Source: DASQFQ01 sp038327685
GTDB taxonomy: Bacteria; Actinomycetota; Thermoleophilia; Solirubrobacterales; Solirubrobacteraceae
Length of the DNA stretch: 24,718 nucleotides
NCBI GenBank assembly: GCA_038327685.1
Contig: JBBQLH010000061.1
Span: 1-24,718, forward strand
Reading direction: 5' to 3'
Below the pieces are notes generated by a model. It was not told where the DNA came from, searched no databases, and was given only the letters and a program-made list of their open reading frames with translations. Positions 1-8,182 of the stretch are shown one piece after another. Numbering within the stretch: position 1 is the first letter of the stretch; the number at the start of each line of letters is the position of its first letter. The translations under genes and the position numbers were made by a program.

Positions 1-1419
1 CATGCGCGAGGTGATCTCGACGAGCATGCGCACGCCGTAGCCGCTCGCGCCGGCGCCGATCGCGTCGCCGCGATCGTCGTCGAGCAGCGCCGGCCCGAGC
101 ATGTCGACGTGCGCCCAGGGACCCTCGCCGACGAAATGCTCCAGGAAAGCGGCGGCGGTGATCGGATATCCGTATGGCCGCCCCGACGTGTTGCGCAGGT
201 CGGCGACACGCGAATCGAGCAGGCGCCGATAACGGGGGTGTAGCGGCCACGCCCATGCGAGGTCGCCGACCGCGTTGCCGGCGGCCACAACCGCGTCGCT
301 CCAGCTCTTGTCGTTGGAGAACACGCCGCCATAGAGGTCGCCCATCCCGGCCCGCATGGCGCCCGTCAGCGTCGCGAGGTCGATCATGTGCGTCGCGCCC
401 GCACGGCGCGCGTACCAGAGCGCGTCGGCCAGGATCAGCCGTCCCTCGGCGTCGGGGTTCGTCACCTCCACGGTGAGCCCCGCGGCGGTCGTGACCACAT
501 CCGTCGGCCGGATCGCGTCGGCGCCCAGCATGTTCTCGCAGGCGGGGATGACCGCGATCACGTTGAGCGGCAGCTCGAGCTCGGCGATGGCGCCGAGCGC
601 CGCGAGCACCGCCGCCCCGCCGGCCATGTCGGCCTTCTGGCGCACGATGTCCGACTGCGCCTTGAGGAAGTAGCCGCCGGCGTCGAACGTGACGGCCTTG
701 CCCACGAACGCCAGCAGCGGCCGCTCGGGGGCGCCGGCGGGCGCGTAACGCAAGACGATGAGCTTCGGCGCCTGCGCGCTCGCCCCGCCCACCGCCGCCA
801 GCGCCGGCAGCCCGGCGGCGGTCGGATCGATGACCTCGACGCTGAGACCGGGAAGCGCGGCCGCGCGCTCGGCCAGGCCCGCGGGCGTCACGAAGTTGGG
901 CGGCCCGTCGACGAGTTCGCGCGCGACGTTCGTCCACCGCGCGGTGAGCTCGGCCTGCGTCGCGAGGCCGCGCAGCCTCTCCTCGTCCTCATCGGCCCCG
1001 CACACGACGAAGCGGTCGACTCCCGGCCGGGGCGCGCTGCTCTTCCAGCGGCCGGGGTAATAGCCACCGAGAACGGCCCCTTCGACGATCGGCGGCACCT
1101 GCCGGTACATCGCGATGGGCAGCGTGTCGTCGAGGGCCCACGCGAGCGTCCCGCCGCCACCGTGCGCGCGCACCGCCCGGGCCGCCGCGAGCTGTAGGTC
1201 ACCGGCCTCGGCCCCCTCGACCTTGACCAGGGCGATGCTGCGCGCGCGCACCTCGCGCGTCACCGGCATGACCGCCACCGGATCCGCGGTGGCCGCCGCG
1301 CGGGCCAGCCGCCCCTCGAAGAGCGCGTCGAGCTTGCGCACGCCCAGGCCGCCCGCGGCCATGGCGAGCACGTCGGCCTCCACCTCGGTCGGTTCGGCTG
1401 CGGTCAGCTCGACGTTCAT
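1..1419 (-). CDS. pepA: Leucyl aminopeptidase (M17 family), C-terminus cut by window edge
   Basis: Cytosolic dinuclear-metal aminopeptidase that removes N-terminal residues from peptides. I translated the minus strand from the ATG at 1419; 473 codons stay open to base 1. The M17 metal and active-site blocks are clear: GKAVTFDAGG (family GKGxTFDSGG, with the metal-binding Lys and Asp), KADMAGGAA (Asp ligand) and NPDAEGRL, matching the family signature NTDAEGRL with Pro for Thr. The Asp, Glu and Arg of that signature are kept. The last visible residues (GASGYGVRML, then ITSRM) match the usual end of the family, so only a few residues are missing. The N-terminal domain (about residues 1-150) is divergent, as is normal in M17. 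The gene is divergent from pqqB. The family call is secure; substrate preference cannot be read. Confidence 0.93.
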   Translation of the reverse strand, partial: MNVELTAAEPTEVEADVLAMAAGGLGVRKLDALFEGRLARAAATADPVAVMPVTREVRARSIALVKVEGAEAGDLQLAAARAVRAHGGGGTLAWALDDTLPIAMYRQVPPIVEGAVLGGYYPGRWKSSAPRPGVDRFVVCGADEDEERLRGLATQAELTARWTNVARELVDGPPNFVTPAGLAERAAALPGLSVEVIDPTAAGLPALAAVGGASAQAPKLIVLRYAPAGAPERPLLAFVGKAVTFDAGGYFLKAQSDIVRQKADMAGGAAVLAALGAIAELELPLNVIAVIPACENMLGADAIRPTDVVTTAAGLTVEVTNPDAEGRLILADALWYARRAGATHMIDLATLTGAMRAGMGDLYGGVFSNDKSWSDAVVAAGNAVGDLAWAWPLHPRYRRLLDSRVADLRNTSGRPYGYPITAAAFLEHFVGEGPWAHVDMLGPALLDDDRGDAIGAGASGYGVRMLVEITSRM

Positions 1420-1473
1420 CGTGCGCTAGCGGAGGTCGAGGTATGCGTGAGCCCGAAGGTCATCGCCGGTTTC

Positions 1474-1479
1474 TATCAT
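1474..1479 (+). promoter_or_regulatory. Candidate -10 box for pqqB (leaderless)
   Basis: TATCAT ends 6 nt before the GTG at 1486, which would put the transcription start on the start codon. No Shine-Dalgarno sequence precedes this GTG, and no clear -35 is seen. Inference from spacing only. Confidence 0.35.
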
Positions 1480-1485
1480 CGCCCG

Positions 1486-2382
1486 GTGCGCGTTCGGATT
1501 CTCGGCTCGGCCGCCGGCGGCGGCTTCCCGCAGTGGAACTGCCACTGCCCGATGTGCGAGGCCGCTCGCACGGGGACCGGCGCACGTCCCCGGACGCAGT
1601 CGTCGCTGGCGATCCGCGGGGCCGACGGCCCGTGGTTCCTCGCCAACGCGTCGCCGGACCTCCGCCAGCAGCTCGAGGGGCTCGCCGCCGAGGGCGCGAA
1701 CGGCGTCCGCGCCGCGCCCGTCGCCGGGGTCCTGCTGACGGACGCGGAGATCGACCACGCGGCGGGACTCCTGCTGCTGCGTGAGTCATCGACGCCGATC
1801 CGGGTGTATGGGAGCGACCAGGTCCGCTGGGCCCTGACCGACGGCTATCCCGTGCTGCAGATCCTCGCCGCCTACTCCGGCGTCGAGTGGCGGACGCTCG
1901 AGCCCGAGGGCGCGCTCGCCATCGACGGATCCTCCCTCGAGGTCGAGTCGTTCGCGGCGGGTGGCGACGCGCCGCGCTACCTCGCCGGGACCGACGCCGA
2001 CGTCGAGGCCACGGGGCTCGTCTTCCGCGATCGCTCGACCGGCGGCGTGCTGACCTACGTGCCGGGCCTCGCGCGCCTGGACGACGACGTGCTCGGCCGC
2101 CTCGCCGCGAGCGACGTCGTGCTCGTCGACGGCACATTCTGGCGCGACGACGAGCTCGCGCGGCTCGGCATCTCCGACCGCACCGCGGGCCAGATGGGCC
2201 ACGTGCCGCTCTCTGGCCCTGGAGGGACGCTGGAGGCGCTCGCACGGCTCACGCGCCCGCGGACGATCCTCGTCCACATCAACAACACGAACCCGGTGCT
2301 GCTCGAGCGCTCGCCCGAGCGTGACGCGGTGCTACGCGCCGGCGTCGAGGTCGGGTACGACGGGCTCGAGGTCGAGCTCTGA
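1486..2382 (+). CDS. pqqB: PqqB-like metallo-beta-lactamase-fold protein of PQQ biosynthesis
   Basis: PqqB is a metallo-beta-lactamase-fold protein needed for making the redox cofactor pyrroloquinoline quinone; it is proposed to hydroxylate the peptide-derived precursor. The N-terminus VRILGSAAGGGFPQWNCHC followed by PMC is the PqqB hallmark, including the Cys-rich zinc motif. TDAEIDHAAGLLLLRES is the family's altered MBL motif, and the C-terminus holds LSGPGGTLEAL and ILVHINNTNP, both characteristic of PqqB. From 1486 the length is 298 residues, close to the family norm. I chose GTG 1486 over the in-frame GTG at 1447 because family members begin right at this motif and a -10-like box sits 6 nt upstream. 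No pqqA, C, D or E is in the window, so a complete pathway cannot be claimed. A lone paralogue with another substrate is possible. Confidence 0.88.
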   Translation: MRVRILGSAAGGGFPQWNCHCPMCEAARTGTGARPRTQSSLAIRGADGPWFLANASPDLRQQLEGLAAEGANGVRAAPVAGVLLTDAEIDHAAGLLLLRESSTPIRVYGSDQVRWALTDGYPVLQILAAYSGVEWRTLEPEGALAIDGSSLEVESFAAGGDAPRYLAGTDADVEATGLVFRDRSTGGVLTYVPGLARLDDDVLGRLAASDVVLVDGTFWRDDELARLGISDRTAGQMGHVPLSGPGGTLEALARLTRPRTILVHINNTNPVLLERSPERDAVLRAGVEVGYDGLEVEL

Positions 2383-2411
2383 CCGTCCTCGGCCGTCCTT
2401 GACGCGGTCAG
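2379..2411 (+). terminator. Weak hairpin after pqqB
   Basis: CTGACCG (2379-2385, including the stop codon) pairs with CGGTCAG (2405-2411) across a 19-nt loop. There is no T-run. It may be a weak or factor-dependent stop. The stretch from 2412 to 2652 shows no gene or other structure that I can support. Confidence 0.25.
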
Positions 2412-2654
2412 GCCTGGTCGTCCGCGCTTGCCGGGATGCGGAGCTTGCGAATCGCCCGTGACGTGTTTAACGCGGGAGGACGCGTGGACGAGTTCGCGGT
2501 GCTCGTCACGAGCTGGTGGGCCCGCGGCACAGCGCGATCACGACCGGAATCGTGTGATCTTTGTCTCTAACTGCCCGACGAGCACTGGGCTTCAGCCCGT
2601 CAAGGCGCCTGCTCCGGAACACGGGAAATCCGCCAGCCATGCGGGGTTCCGCGA

Positions 2655-2696
2655 TGGCGAGACCCGGACTCGAACCGGGGACACCACGATTTTCAG
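2655..2696 (-). other. tRNA-Phe(GAA)-like 3' half (att remnant), copy A
   Basis: Read on the minus strand, this 42-nt piece fits tRNA positions 32-73: anticodon loop CTGAAAA (anticodon GAA), 3' anticodon stem TCGTG, 5-nt variable loop GTGTC, T stem CCCGG/CCGGG around loop TTCGAGT, acceptor strand TCTCGCC and discriminator A. CCA is not encoded. The bases before the loop (TCTGT) do not pair with TCGTG, and no matching 5' half with acceptor GGCGAGA lies upstream. It is therefore a fragment and not a working tRNA. The break at the anticodon loop is a usual crossover place for tyrosine recombinases. Confidence 0.75.
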
Positions 2697-2806
2697 ACAG
2701 ATGTACGGAACGCTCGAACAGAGCCGGAATCGCCTGCAAACAAGCGAGTTCTAGAACGCGGGTTGCGACGCGATATGTCCCGTAAATAGCGCAAGGATGT
2801 AGGTCT

Positions 2807-2840
2807 GATTAGGACACGACAGCGGTCTCGTGTCCTAATC
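2807..2840. repeat. 13-bp perfect hairpin in repeat A
   Basis: gattaggacacga (2807-2819) is inverted exactly at 2828-2840 with an 8-nt loop. No T-run follows on either strand, so a protein-binding or recombination site is as likely as a terminator. The same structure recurs at 8183-8216. Confidence 0.7.
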
Positions 2841-2909
2841 GATCCGCTCCTCGCCGAACGACGACGGTGTCGCCGCCTCTTTGACGATCGCATTCCGGAG
2901 GAAGCGCGC

Positions 2910-5900
2910 GTGGCTGCAACTCGTCGCCCGACGCTCGCTGCTCGTCTTGTAGACCGCGCCGATGGCGCGACGGTTTCCGCGGAGCGTGATCCGCTTGCCA
3001 TCGGGGAGGACGTCGGCGCGATGTCGCTGCTCGGCCTTTTGTGCCGTGCTCGGGTGGTGCGTAACCCTGCCGATGAGCCGTCGCCTGCGGAGATGGCGGA
3101 CGATTTCAGTGGACGCGGGCACGTTCGCCGGATGACTGGCGAGGTTCCACGCGCTCAAGAGTCGGAACCGACGCGTCGACAATGCGAGCAGATGGAGGGT
3201 CCTGATGATGCCGGGGTTCGTGGATTGCCGGTTCGGGCCGGGTGGCTGATCGCTGCGGTGATGGGCGTCGCTGTCGCGGCGGCCGTGTCGCTGTCGGTGA
3301 CGGGTGGAGAGCCGCCTGGGGACCTGTGGTTGCTGGTCGTGCTGGGGCTCGCGTGCGCGACCGCGAGCTTGGTGGAGGTGCTCGCACCGGGGAGCTACTC
3401 GCTGCAGCCGAACGTCGTGTTCTTTGCGTGGGGGATGGTCTCGCTCCCGGTTTGGGCGCTCGTCGTGCTCGCCACGATCTGCTTCGCGCCCGCTGTTGTG
3501 GTCCGGCGTGCCCGTTGGCACAAGACGGCGTTCAACTGGGGTGACTATGTGCTCGCGGGGGCGGCGGGGCACGCGATCACCCGCGCGTCGGGCTTTCCGG
3601 CATCCGGAGACGTAGATGCGCGCATGGCGGTCCTGCTGTGTCTGGGCGCGGTGGCGTTCGTGGTCGTGAACCACGGCGTACTCGCGCTCATGATGAGCGT
3701 GGCGCTGGAGCGGTCACCGGCTCGGGCGTTCGCGGCGCTGGCGCCAGCGGTGCCGGTCGACCTCGCGATGGCGCTGAGCGGGGTGGGGATCGCGCTGTTA
3801 TGGACCGTGACGCCAGTGTTGGCGCTGCTCGGGGCGGGTCCGCTGGTCCTCACCTACGCGGCGCTGAGGATTCCGACGTTGGAGCATCGCTCACGGACGG
3901 ATCCGAAGACCGGGTTGTTTAACTCCGAGCATTTCCAGCACCTGCTGGCGGACGCCCTGGCTCATGCCGAGCGCGGCGCTGCCCCCGTGTCGGTCGTGAT
4001 GTTCGACCTGGATCGCCTGCGGGCGATCAACAACCGGTTCGGGCATCTGGCTGGTGACGAGGCAATCATCGCGTTCGCGCGCGTGCTGGCGGAGCACGCC
4101 GAGCCGGGAGGGATTCCGGCGCGCTTTGGCGGCGAGGAGTTCGCGCTGCTGCTGCCCGGCCTGTCGGCGGGCGAGGCGCGAGCCCGCGCGCTCGCGGTGC
4201 GGTCACGACTGGAGGAGGTGAGCCTGCCCTGGAGCGCCGCAGATACCGGCTTGCCGCTCACCGTCAGCGCGGGCGTGGCGACCTACCCGCACCAGGGGAG
4301 GACCGCAACGAGGCTGCTGGAGGCCGCCGATGGCGCGCTGTACAGCGCCAAGATCGGGGGACGTGACCGTGTCCGGATCGCGCGCGACGGTGTGACGAGC
4401 AGCGAGGTGGCGGCGTGGACGGCGGATGGTCCTTCCCGACCGGACGCGATCCTCGCATCGACCGCTGCGCGGATCGCCGGGGCGCCCGTCGCCTCCGAGG
4501 CTGCGCCGTCAGCCCAAACGAAATGCGAACAGGCCGCCGAGCCGGCCGAGGAGCCGCGGGAGAGCGCGACCTCCACGCCTCACCGGCTATTGCCGTGGTT
4601 CGTCGCGCTGCTGGCGCTCGGAGCGTGTGCGGTCGCCGTCAGCGCGAGTCCGGCTCGGATTGTGTCGGCGCCCGTGTTGTTCGGGCTGCTTGTGGTGGCG
4701 GTCTTCGCGCTCGACGGGTTGTCCGTGGATCTCTTCGAGCGCGGGAACGTGTCGCCCGGTTCGGTCGGCACGTTGGTGCTCGCGTTCCTGTTCGGGCCGC
4801 TCGGGCCACTCGCCGCGGAGATCGCCGTCGCGATCAAGCGCGGCCTCAGGCGCGATCCCGCGATCCGATGGATTTTCGACATCGGGGCGCTCGGCCTGGC
4901 AGGCGCCGCGGCCGCCGGGACGTTCGAGCTCGCGCGCCAGTCAGTGGGGGCGGGCGTGCTCGTCGCCGCGCTCCTTGGGGCCATCGCGTACTACTTCGTC
5001 AACGTGGCGCTGCTCGCGCTCGTGATGGCGCTCAACGAGCACCGCCACCCATTCGGTCTCTGGCGCGAGCGCCTGGCGTGGCTCGGGCCTCAGTACCTCG
5101 CGTTCGGGCTGCTTGCCGGCGGCTTGCTGCTGACAGAGGCGGCGCTGGGCGCCTATGCGCTGCTGATCTTCGCGGTGCCGGTGCTGATGCTCGTCGTCGT
5201 CGAGCGTCAGTACGTGGATCGCTCGCGTTCGAGCGTCGATCAGCTGCGCCGGCGCCAGGATGAGCTGGTGGGCGCCAACGAGCGGCTGCGCGAGCTGCTC
5301 GAGCGCAACGACGCGCTTCTGCGCGGCATGCATCGCTCCTACGTGTCGACGATCACGTCACTCGCGCGCACCATCGAGGCGAAGGATCCCTATACGAGCG
5401 GGCACACGGAGCGCGTGGCCGAGTTCGCCGGCACCCTCGCGGTCGAGCTCGGACTGTCAGGACAGGAGCTCGATGCCGTCGAGGTCGGCGGCGTGATCCA
5501 CGACATCGGGAAGGTTGGGGTTCCCGACGCCGTGTTGCTCAAGCCGGGTCGACTCACTGAGGACGAGTTCACCGAGATGCGCCGGCACCCGACGATCTCG
5601 AGCTACATCCTCGCGGAGCTCGAGCTGCCGCGGGTCGTGCAGCAGATGGCGCGCAGTCATCACGAGCGCTACGACGGCTCCGGCTACCCGGACGGACTGG
5701 CCGGCGAGGACATCCCGCTCGTGGCCCGGATCTTGAGCGTCGCGGACGCCCTTGACGCGATGACCAGCGACCGGCCTTACCGGGACGCGTTGCCGCTCGC
5801 CGTCGCCCTGACTGAGATCGACGCACAAACCGGCAGCCAGTTCTGTCCGCGCGTCGTGGCTGCCCTCCGCTCCTGCCTCGAAGGAGACCCCACGCTGGGA

Positions 5901-5948
5901 GGCCGCTTCGCGCCGCCGTCGGTCGTGCACGTCCCAGCCGCTCAGTGA
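2910..5948 (+). CDS. Membrane c-di-GMP protein: (TM-GGDEF)-(TM-HD-GYP), 1012 residues
   Basis: Likely both makes and degrades cyclic di-GMP at the membrane. Order: non-conserved N-terminus (1-105), multi-pass membrane block (about 110-325), GGDEF domain with intact active site RFGGEEF (GGEEF 407-411) and substrate-side FDLDRLRAINNRFGH, linker, second membrane block (about 560-770), coiled coil (about 775-805), and HD-GYP domain with HD at 864-865, HHERYDG and GYP at 925-927. The RxxD inhibitory site expected before GGEEF is absent. The two membrane blocks resemble each other (AVAFVVVNHGVLALMM versus AIAYYFVNVALLALVM), which suggests an internal duplication in which each half gained a different output domain. 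GTG 2910 has GGAGGAAG at 2897-2904. Because residues 1-95 look unlike a conserved domain, the ATG at 3192 is a fallback start. The S8 protease follows 56 bp downstream. Confidence 0.9.
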   Translation: MAATRRPTLAARLVDRADGATVSAERDPLAIGEDVGAMSLLGLLCRARVVRNPADEPSPAEMADDFSGRGHVRRMTGEVPRAQESEPTRRQCEQMEGPDDAGVRGLPVRAGWLIAAVMGVAVAAAVSLSVTGGEPPGDLWLLVVLGLACATASLVEVLAPGSYSLQPNVVFFAWGMVSLPVWALVVLATICFAPAVVVRRARWHKTAFNWGDYVLAGAAGHAITRASGFPASGDVDARMAVLLCLGAVAFVVVNHGVLALMMSVALERSPARAFAALAPAVPVDLAMALSGVGIALLWTVTPVLALLGAGPLVLTYAALRIPTLEHRSRTDPKTGLFNSEHFQHLLADALAHAERGAAPVSVVMFDLDRLRAINNRFGHLAGDEAIIAFARVLAEHAEPGGIPARFGGEEFALLLPGLSAGEARARALAVRSRLEEVSLPWSAADTGLPLTVSAGVATYPHQGRTATRLLEAADGALYSAKIGGRDRVRIARDGVTSSEVAAWTADGPSRPDAILASTAARIAGAPVASEAAPSAQTKCEQAAEPAEEPRESATSTPHRLLPWFVALLALGACAVAVSASPARIVSAPVLFGLLVVAVFALDGLSVDLFERGNVSPGSVGTLVLAFLFGPLGPLAAEIAVAIKRGLRRDPAIRWIFDIGALGLAGAAAAGTFELARQSVGAGVLVAALLGAIAYYFVNVALLALVMALNEHRHPFGLWRERLAWLGPQYLAFGLLAGGLLLTEAALGAYALLIFAVPVLMLVVVERQYVDRSRSSVDQLRRRQDELVGANERLRELLERNDALLRGMHRSYVSTITSLARTIEAKDPYTSGHTERVAEFAGTLAVELGLSGQELDAVEVGGVIHDIGKVGVPDAVLLKPGRLTEDEFTEMRRHPTISSYILAELELPRVVQQMARSHHERYDGSGYPDGLAGEDIPLVARILSVADALDAMTSDRPYRDALPLAVALTEIDAQTGSQFCPRVVAALRSCLEGDPTLGGRFAPPSVVHVPAAQ

Positions 5949-6004
5949 TTCGTCCAGCGCAGTGAGGGCCGGCCCCGCCGACTGCCGATACGGGGGGGAG
6001 GCCA

Positions 6005-7681
6005 ATGACGGCCCCCGAGCGTTTTACGGACCTGGAGATCACGGACATGGGCACGGCAGTCGACGCAGGACCGATCACGCGCCTCGCCATCTGGCGGAGG
6101 GCCGCGGCGCTCGTCGCCTGCGCACTAATGGCCGGCCTGGTCATCGCCCTCGGCAGCGGCGCTGTGCCGGCCGTTGCGGCGCCCGTCCCGCGGCTCGCGG
6201 CGGCCCCGAGCCTCGAGCGCCTCGCGGCGACCCGGCCGTCCCACCGCGTCGAGGTGATCGTGCAGTTGCAGCCCACGACCGCGACGCGTCGTGGTGTTCT
6301 CCGCTCAGGGGACGCTACGGATGTCCGCGAACTGCCCATCGTGCATGGCTTCGCCGCCCGCATGAGCGCGGTAGCGGCCGCCGAACTCGCGCATCGGCCC
6401 GGCGTCCGCGCCGTCACGCTGAATGCCCCCGCCGAGCCGACCAGCACGGTGGACTCGAGCCGCCTGGCCACCGCCTACGCGCCGTCCATCAACGCCGAGA
6501 AGGTCTGGAATGGCCTCCGTCTGACGGGCCGCGGCGTCGGCGTGGCCGTCATCGACACCGGCATCGCCGGTGATGTGCCCGACTTCCGCACCTCCGCCAC
6601 CGATGCAACGTCGCGCGTCATCGCCTCCGTGGTCACGAACCCCGAGGCGACGACCGCAACCGACAGCTACGGGCACGGGACGCACGTCGCCGGAATTCTC
6701 GCCGGCAACGGTCTCAACCGTCCCGACAGCGACCCGCTGCAGGGCCAGTACATCGGCGTTGCCCCGGACGCACACCTGATCTCCGTCAAAGCCAGCGACG
6801 ACAACGGTAGGGCCACTGTGCTGGACGTCATCTATGGACTGCAGTTCGTCGTCGAGCACCAGGCCGACTACAACATCCGGATCGTCAACCTCTCACTGGA
6901 GTCGAGCGAGCCGCAGTCATACCTGACCGATCCCCTTGACGCCGCCGTCGAAGCCGCGTGGCTGCACGGGATCGTGGTCGTCGCCGCATCCGGCAACCGT
7001 GGATCGTCCTCAGATGCCGTCGGCTATGCCCCCGGCAATGACCCCTTCGTAATCTCCGTCGGCGCGGTCGACGATCAGGGCACTAAGGCCCAGAAGGACG
7101 ACAAGATCCCGGCGTGGACCAGCCACGGAACCACCCAGGACGGCTTCACCAAGCCGGACGTGCTCGCGCCGGGCGCACACATCGTGGCGCCGCTGGCGCC
7201 GGGAAGCACCTTCGCGACGCTGTGCCCGTCCTGCATCACCGACGGCGAGTACATCCGCGCGGGCGGCACGTCGATGGCCGCTCCCGTGGTGGCCGGCCTG
7301 GTCGCCGACCTGCTGCAGGCCCATCCCGACTGGACGCCGGACCGCGTCAAGGGGGCGCTGATGACGACCGCACGGCCGCTGCCCGGGCCGTCGCTCAAGG
7401 CGGGAGAGGTCGTCGGGGAGAAGGCAATCGGGGCCACCAAGGCCAGCGGCGCCAACACCGGCCTAGCTCTCAACACCCTTGTCGACGCCGCAACGGGAGA
7501 CATCGACTACACCCGCGCGACATGGAGCCGCGCAACGTGGAGCACAGCCAGCGACCTCCTCCGTGCAACCTGGAGCAGAGCCACCTGGAGCTGTGACTGC
7601 TCGCTGATCGGTGACGGAACCGTCGATCCGACACGCGCGACATGGAGCCGCGCGACCTGGTCAACCAGCTGGACCAAGTAG
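6005..7681 (+). CDS. Secreted subtilisin-like serine protease (S8) with RATWS-repeat tail
   Basis: Exported endopeptidase, 558 residues. A signal or anchor helix lies at about 30-60, followed by an I9-type propeptide (about 78-145, with VEVIVQLQP and VRAVTL). The S8 catalytic domain has Asp184 (VAVIDTGIAG), His224 (DSYGHGTHVAGILAG) and Ser423 (GGTSMAAPVVAGL), all in canonical motifs, so it should be active. The last 60 residues carry three pairs of RATWSRATWS separated by short spacers, and the chain ends STSWTK. ATG 6005 is chosen because GGGGGGGAGG ends 3 nt before it; the ATG at 6047 lacks such a site. It probably shares a transcript with the upstream c-di-GMP gene. What the protease cuts is unknown. 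The tail could bind the wall or be a target for processing. Confidence 0.92.
   Translation: MTAPERFTDLEITDMGTAVDAGPITRLAIWRRAAALVACALMAGLVIALGSGAVPAVAAPVPRLAAAPSLERLAATRPSHRVEVIVQLQPTTATRRGVLRSGDATDVRELPIVHGFAARMSAVAAAELAHRPGVRAVTLNAPAEPTSTVDSSRLATAYAPSINAEKVWNGLRLTGRGVGVAVIDTGIAGDVPDFRTSATDATSRVIASVVTNPEATTATDSYGHGTHVAGILAGNGLNRPDSDPLQGQYIGVAPDAHLISVKASDDNGRATVLDVIYGLQFVVEHQADYNIRIVNLSLESSEPQSYLTDPLDAAVEAAWLHGIVVVAASGNRGSSSDAVGYAPGNDPFVISVGAVDDQGTKAQKDDKIPAWTSHGTTQDGFTKPDVLAPGAHIVAPLAPGSTFATLCPSCITDGEYIRAGGTSMAAPVVAGLVADLLQAHPDWTPDRVKGALMTTARPLPGPSLKAGEVVGEKAIGATKASGANTGLALNTLVDAATGDIDYTRATWSRATWSTASDLLRATWSRATWSCDCSLIGDGTVDPTRATWSRATWSTSWTK
7514..7663 (+). repeat. Three coding repeats of RATWSRATWS in the protease tail
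   Basis: The repeats lie at 7514-7543, 7562-7591 and 7634-7663, each encoding the same ten residues. Codons differ between copies (TGGAGC versus TGGTCA for the last WS; cgc, cgt and aga for Arg). The peptide is therefore conserved beyond the DNA, which points to selection on the protein. Confidence 0.9.
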
Positions 7682-7812
7682 GCCAGTCGCGCGACGTTGC
7701 AGCCCGGTCGCAGTGGGGGCGGCGTTCATGGTCGCGGGAGTCTCTCAACGCCCCCGGCACGGCGCTGGCCGCCTCCGCCAGCACGAAGTTGGCCTCAGAA
7801 GCCAGGCCGGCG

Positions 7813-7835
7813 ATTAGGACACGCATTAGGACACG
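7813..7835 (+). repeat. Tandem pair of the 11-mer attaggacacg
   Basis: The 11-mer occurs at 7813-7823 and 7825-7835 as direct copies 12 bp apart. The same 11-mer forms both arms of the hairpins in repeats A and B, giving six copies in the window. No open gene explains 7682-8028. Confidence 0.75.
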
Positions 7836-7904
7836 AGCTCCAAGAAACGCCGTCCAGGCGCATCGAGCAAGGGTCCTCGTCGATGCCAAATACGGCTGAT
7901 TTAC

Positions 7905-7980
7905 GGGAATTTCTCGGGCTCCGACTCGGACGGACGACACCACGATTTCCCGGCGTTGTCTCAGAACTCTCGAACGCGTC
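7905..7980. repeat. Decayed third copy of the tRNA-half repeat (copy C)
   Basis: It aligns to copy B without gaps at an offset of 120 bp. gacaccacgattt (7936-7948) is identical, gactcg precedes it at the matching place, and the downstream gaac-ctcgaac pattern is shared. The T-arm equivalent is largely mutated. It looks like an older integration scar beside copy B. The boundaries are approximate. Confidence 0.5.
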
Positions 7981-8030
7981 GCACCGGCAACTAGAGAACC
8001 CAGTAACCAAGCGGGAGTTCGCCCAGATGA

Positions 8031-8072
8031 TGGCGAGACCCGGACTCGAACCGGGGACACCACGATTTTCAG
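8031..8072 (-). other. tRNA-Phe(GAA)-like 3' half (att remnant), copy B
   Basis: Base-for-base identical to the copy at 2655-2696: anticodon loop CTGAAAA, 5-nt variable loop, full T arm, acceptor 3' strand TCTCGCC and discriminator A. No 5' half pairs with it, so it is not a functional tRNA. Confidence 0.75.
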
Positions 8073-8182
8073 ACAGATGCTCCGAACACTCGAACAGGCC
8101 CGGAAGCGCCTGCAAATCGCCATGTTCTTGGCCCCTGTTTGAGCGCGCAGGTGTCGCGCAATTAGCGCGAGGATGTACGTCT

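Larger units (their letters stand above)
2653..2868. repeat. Direct repeat copy A: att-like unit at the left end of the cassette
   Basis: Bases 2653-2703 are identical (51/51) to 8029-8079. The next 83 bases align without gaps to copy B but are diverged, well conserved at first and poorly later. Bases 2787-2850 then match 8163-8226 at 61 of 64 positions. Weaker similarity runs on to about 2868. The unit contains the 3' half of a tRNA-Phe-like sequence (minus strand) and a 13-bp hairpin. Copies A and B lie in the same orientation 5376 bp apart and enclose the GGDEF/HD-GYP and S8 protease genes. This is the layout left when a tRNA-targeting element integrates, or when two such elements integrate next to each other. 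No integrase is present in the window. Confidence 0.85.

Noticed and set aside
2640..2740. A complete tRNA gene at repeat A or B
   Set aside because: Only positions 32-73 can be built. No upstream segment pairs with the acceptor strand or the 3' anticodon stem.
2428..2754. Open frame with GETRTRTGDTTIF, and the related one at 2561-2785 with MARPGLEPGTPRFSD
   Set aside because: These are the well-known false peptides produced by reading across a tRNA T arm; the stretch is the tRNA-half repeat.
2835..3674. A 279-codon minus-strand frame opposite the start of the GGDEF/HD-GYP gene
   Set aside because: No motif, charged low-complexity composition, and its end falls in the repeat hairpin. The plus-strand gene has a ribosome site and clear domains.
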